This document shows positions 62,301 through 64,000 of a stretch of DNA of 64,000 nt, in pieces. Position numbers and translations under genes: made by a program. Numbering within the stretch: position 1 is the first letter of the stretch; each line of letters starts with the position of its first letter. The DNA comes from Vitis vinifera (taxonomy: Eukaryota > Streptophyta > Magnoliopsida > Vitales > Vitaceae): the NCBI RefSeq assembly GCF_030704535.1, contig NC_081808.1, positions 25,651,001 through 25,715,000 on the forward strand, given 5' to 3'. The notes beneath the pieces are model-generated. The model made no database searches. It was not told the origin of the DNA and worked only from the letters and a program-made list of their open reading frames with translations.

Positions 62301-62439
62301 AAGAACGTCTGGAGAAACCCTGGAAATATTATCAGAGGGTTGCACAGAAGCATTGCTTCCTTCAAAGGATTGCCCAAGCTCCAGGGAATGTTCAGATGAA
62401 GTTGAACTGGCTCATGCTGGATCTGAGGGAAAACAAAAG
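59398..62439 (+). CDS. PILS: Second PILS auxin carrier, exons 1-5 (partial, interrupted by a retrotransposon)
   Basis: This is a tandem paralogue of the PILS gene at 50445. Exons 59398-59532, 61117-61196, 61300-61424, 61897-62015 and 62200-62439 have exactly the same lengths (135, 80, 125, 119, 240) and phases as in the first copy, with no stop or frameshift, giving 233 codons so far. The protein begins MGFLSLFVVALVPILKVLLV and keeps LGCCSAGNLGNLLLIIIPAI. The hydrophilic loop is more diverged (KCKKEINLDDSTISIRTSGE). Intron 5 is entered by a Copia element at about 62751. Exons 6-10 are not in the window and may lie beyond the element. Whether the gene still splices across it cannot be told here. 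Confidence 0.9.
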
Positions 62440-62750
62440 GTGTTTCCTAGTTTCAATTTAAATATCAATATTGCATTTTGTATCTTTTGGAACTTTTTCT
62501 ATAAAGTATGTTTTCAGTCTCATTTTGAAGATTACTATTTTGATATATAAAGTCATAAAAAATGCTTGTGTTAGTCGGGCAGCCAAGAAGGAGTCTCTAC
62601 TTAGTATGGTAGCAACTTAGCATAATGCAACTCAGGGAGGATATGGTTTTTGACAAAGCAAAGGGCTCAAAAAGGAGAGATTTAAAACTATTATTCAGAA
62701 TTTCCAGAATTGTGTCGAATTCTACTATTAGGAAATTCTTTTCAGTATTT

Positions 62751-63056
62751 TGTTGAGATATTAGGAATGTTTTCCTTATATCATTCAGTGTTGAGATATT
62801 AGGAATGTTTAGATATTAGGAAAGTTGAGATATTATGAATGTTTAGATATTAGGAAAGTTGAGATATTAGGAATATTGAGATATTATGAATATTGAGATA
62901 TTATGAATATTGAGATATTAGGATATTAGTTTTTATTTCCTTATATCATTATTTCCTTGTATCATTCTTTCCCATTCTTAGAATGGTGATTACCCTCTAT
63001 ATATACTCTGTATATGAATGAATGAAAAAAATGAATGAAAAAACTACCATTTATCA
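62751..63056 (+). repeat. 5' long terminal repeat with internal minisatellite
   Basis: The LTR has TG...CA ends. At 62751-62935 the motif GTTGAGATATTAGGAAT and variants (GTTTAGATATTAGGAAA, ATTGAGATATTATGAAT) repeat about eight times. Two copies of CCTTATATCATT flank the array. A TATATATA at 62998-63005 may be the promoter. Confidence 0.7.
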
Positions 63057-63064
63057 ATTTGAGA

Positions 63065-63077
63065 TGGTATCAGAGCC
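63065..63077 (+). other. Retrotransposon primer-binding site
   Basis: TGGTATCAGAGCC is complementary to the 3' end of plant initiator methionine tRNA and lies 8 bases after the LTR end. Confidence 0.85.
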
Positions 63078-63278
63078 ATGGAACTGAAATCTTGGATATT
63101 TTGTCGCTATAGTAGTCCGACAACGATCAACCATCTTAAGACAAACCCTAATATTGATAAGTCAACCTTCAAATGCACTCACTGCAATAAGACTGATCCC
63201 ACCAGTCTGGATATCCCACAATTTCAAAGCAACGACTCTTGGTATGACCAAGAAAACAATGAGGAACCGAAGGTTTGA
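63078..63278 (+). pseudogene. Copia gag remnant
   Basis: The frame starting at 63078 runs MELKSWIFCRYSS... and contains FKCTHCNKT, the first half of a gag zinc knuckle, then stops at 63278. Most of gag is missing: normal Copia gag is several hundred residues. The protease frame that follows is in a different phase. The element cannot make a normal Gag-Pol. Confidence 0.65.
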
Positions 63279-63309
63279 ACCATGGATCTTTAGACCATGT
63301 TTAGGCTAT

Positions 63310-64000
63310 CACCACTTTGTTATTAATGATAATAATCGTGATCAACGGAAGAAGGATTCCAAAAAAACCTCGACTGCAACTGTTGCCGAAATAAAAACAG
63401 AGACTAATGTTGCTGAGAAAGCCTCTACATTGGTAGCCGCTACAGATTATGGTGGTAAGTTTTTAAATACTTCTACACTTGTTATTAATAGTGCATGGAT
63501 AATTGATTCTGGTGCTACAGATCGTATGACTTTTGATTCTAGACAGGTTTCACCCCTTAGACCTTCCTTACAAAAAATTGTTTCCACAATCAATGGTAAC
63601 ATAACCCCAGTCATTGGGGAAGGATCCTTAACTCTTACTGATATTTTGAATTTGGATTCTGTTTTAGTTGTTCCATCTTTAGATTACAATCTTTTGTCAG
63701 TTTCTCAAATCACTGCAGCCTTATCTTGTATTATCATTTTTTGGCCTGAATTTTGTGTTATTAAGGACATCCAAACAAGACAGACGATTGGTTGTGGTAT
63801 TAAACGGGGAAAACTCTATTACTTGGACTTGCAGTCAAATGATTCAAATAAGTTGCAACAAGCCTTGATGGCAGATGGATTTGAGGGTGAGAAGAAAAAG
63901 TCTGAAATTTGGTTGTGGCATCGACGTCTGGGACATGTTTCCTTTGTTTATTTAAAAAAATTGTTTCCTAGTTTGTTTGCAAAGAGTGATATTTCTGGTT
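63310..64000 (+). CDS. pol: Copia pol fragment: protease and gag-pre-integrase region (partial)
   Basis: The frame is open to the window end. It reads KTSTATVAEIKTETNVAEKA, then WIIDSGAT (63496-63519, the aspartic protease active site, Asp-Ser-Gly). NLDSVLVVPSLDYNLLSVSQ and WLWHRRLGHVSFVYLKKLFP (gag-pre-integrase) follow. The usual DSGATDHM is DSGATDRM here. No own start codon is apparent; it would be expressed as part of Gag-Pol. Integrase and reverse transcriptase would lie beyond 64000. Confidence 0.8.

Larger units (their letters stand above)
62751..64000 (+). mobile_element. Ty1/Copia LTR retrotransposon, 5' part
   Basis: The putative 5' LTR runs from TGTTGAGATATTAGG (62751) to ...TTATCA (63056), about 306 bp. 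The primer-binding site TGGTATCAGAGCC follows at 63065-63077, complementary to plant initiator Met tRNA, as in most Copia elements. A pol frame downstream holds aspartic protease and gag-pre-integrase motifs. The 3' part, second LTR and target duplication are outside the window. It is inserted in the sense direction in PILS intron 5. The LTR start could be some 40 bases further left. Confidence 0.85.

Noticed and set aside
1-64000. CRISPR arrays, phage, operons or other prokaryotic defence systems
   Set aside because: No spaced direct repeats or bacterial gene organisation; the window is plainly plant nuclear DNA with spliceosomal introns.

Overview
This is a stretch of nuclear DNA from a flowering plant. 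Genes are intron-rich with GT-AG borders, intergenic DNA is very AT-rich, and the window carries plant-only families and plant retroelements. Grapevine (Vitis) or a close relative is my best guess from the look of the proteins, the L1-type LINE and the Copia element; that is inference, because no search was possible. No prokaryotic-type system (operon, CRISPR, phage) is present.

Layout: (1) 118-2269 (+) HMG-CoA reductase, four exons. (2) 3979-6989 (-) NADPH-thioredoxin reductase, two exons, with a transit-peptide-like N-terminus and an internal second start. (3) 7,000-12,400 AT-rich DNA holding a decayed 2.7-kb terminal-inverted-repeat element. (4) 12462-12839 (-) a small single-exon plant gene of unknown function. 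(5) 13736-20121 (+) a PP7-type Ser/Thr phosphatase, five exons, with LINE and MITE insertions in its introns, a 33-base C tract, and a duplicated splice acceptor. (6) 20301-22883 a possible element bounded by 17-bp inverted repeats and filled with fragments of other genes. (7) 23145-26237 (+) an intronless EFL1-type ribosome-biogenesis GTPase. (8) 27690-33690 (+) a frameshifted RRN3 (Pol I initiation factor) pseudogene. (9) 34715-35450 a degenerate copy of the 3' part of the PP7 gene. (10) 36033-44553 (-) a twelve-exon ARID plus HSP20-domain chromatin protein, with an organelle-like group II intron fragment in one intron. (11) 45,000-49,500 AT-rich DNA with MITEs. (12) 50445-54896 (+) a complete ten-exon PIN-LIKES (PILS) auxin carrier. 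(13) 59398-62439 (+) the first five exons of a tandem PILS paralogue, followed in intron 5 by a Copia LTR retrotransposon (62751 to the window end).

The genes are ordinary housekeeping, isoprenoid, redox, phosphatase, chromatin and hormone-transport genes and do not form a functional cluster. The novelty lies in genome dynamics: local duplications (PP7 fragment, PILS pair with its promoter), pseudogenes, a possible gene-fragment-capturing element, nested retroelements, and tandem duplications that sit on splice sites. I did not find a convincing undescribed biological system. The strongest leads are the 20301-22883 composite element, the PP7 duplication pair and the repeat-bearing ARID-HSP20 gene. 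Exon borders were placed by hand from splice consensus, reading-frame continuity and family knowledge.
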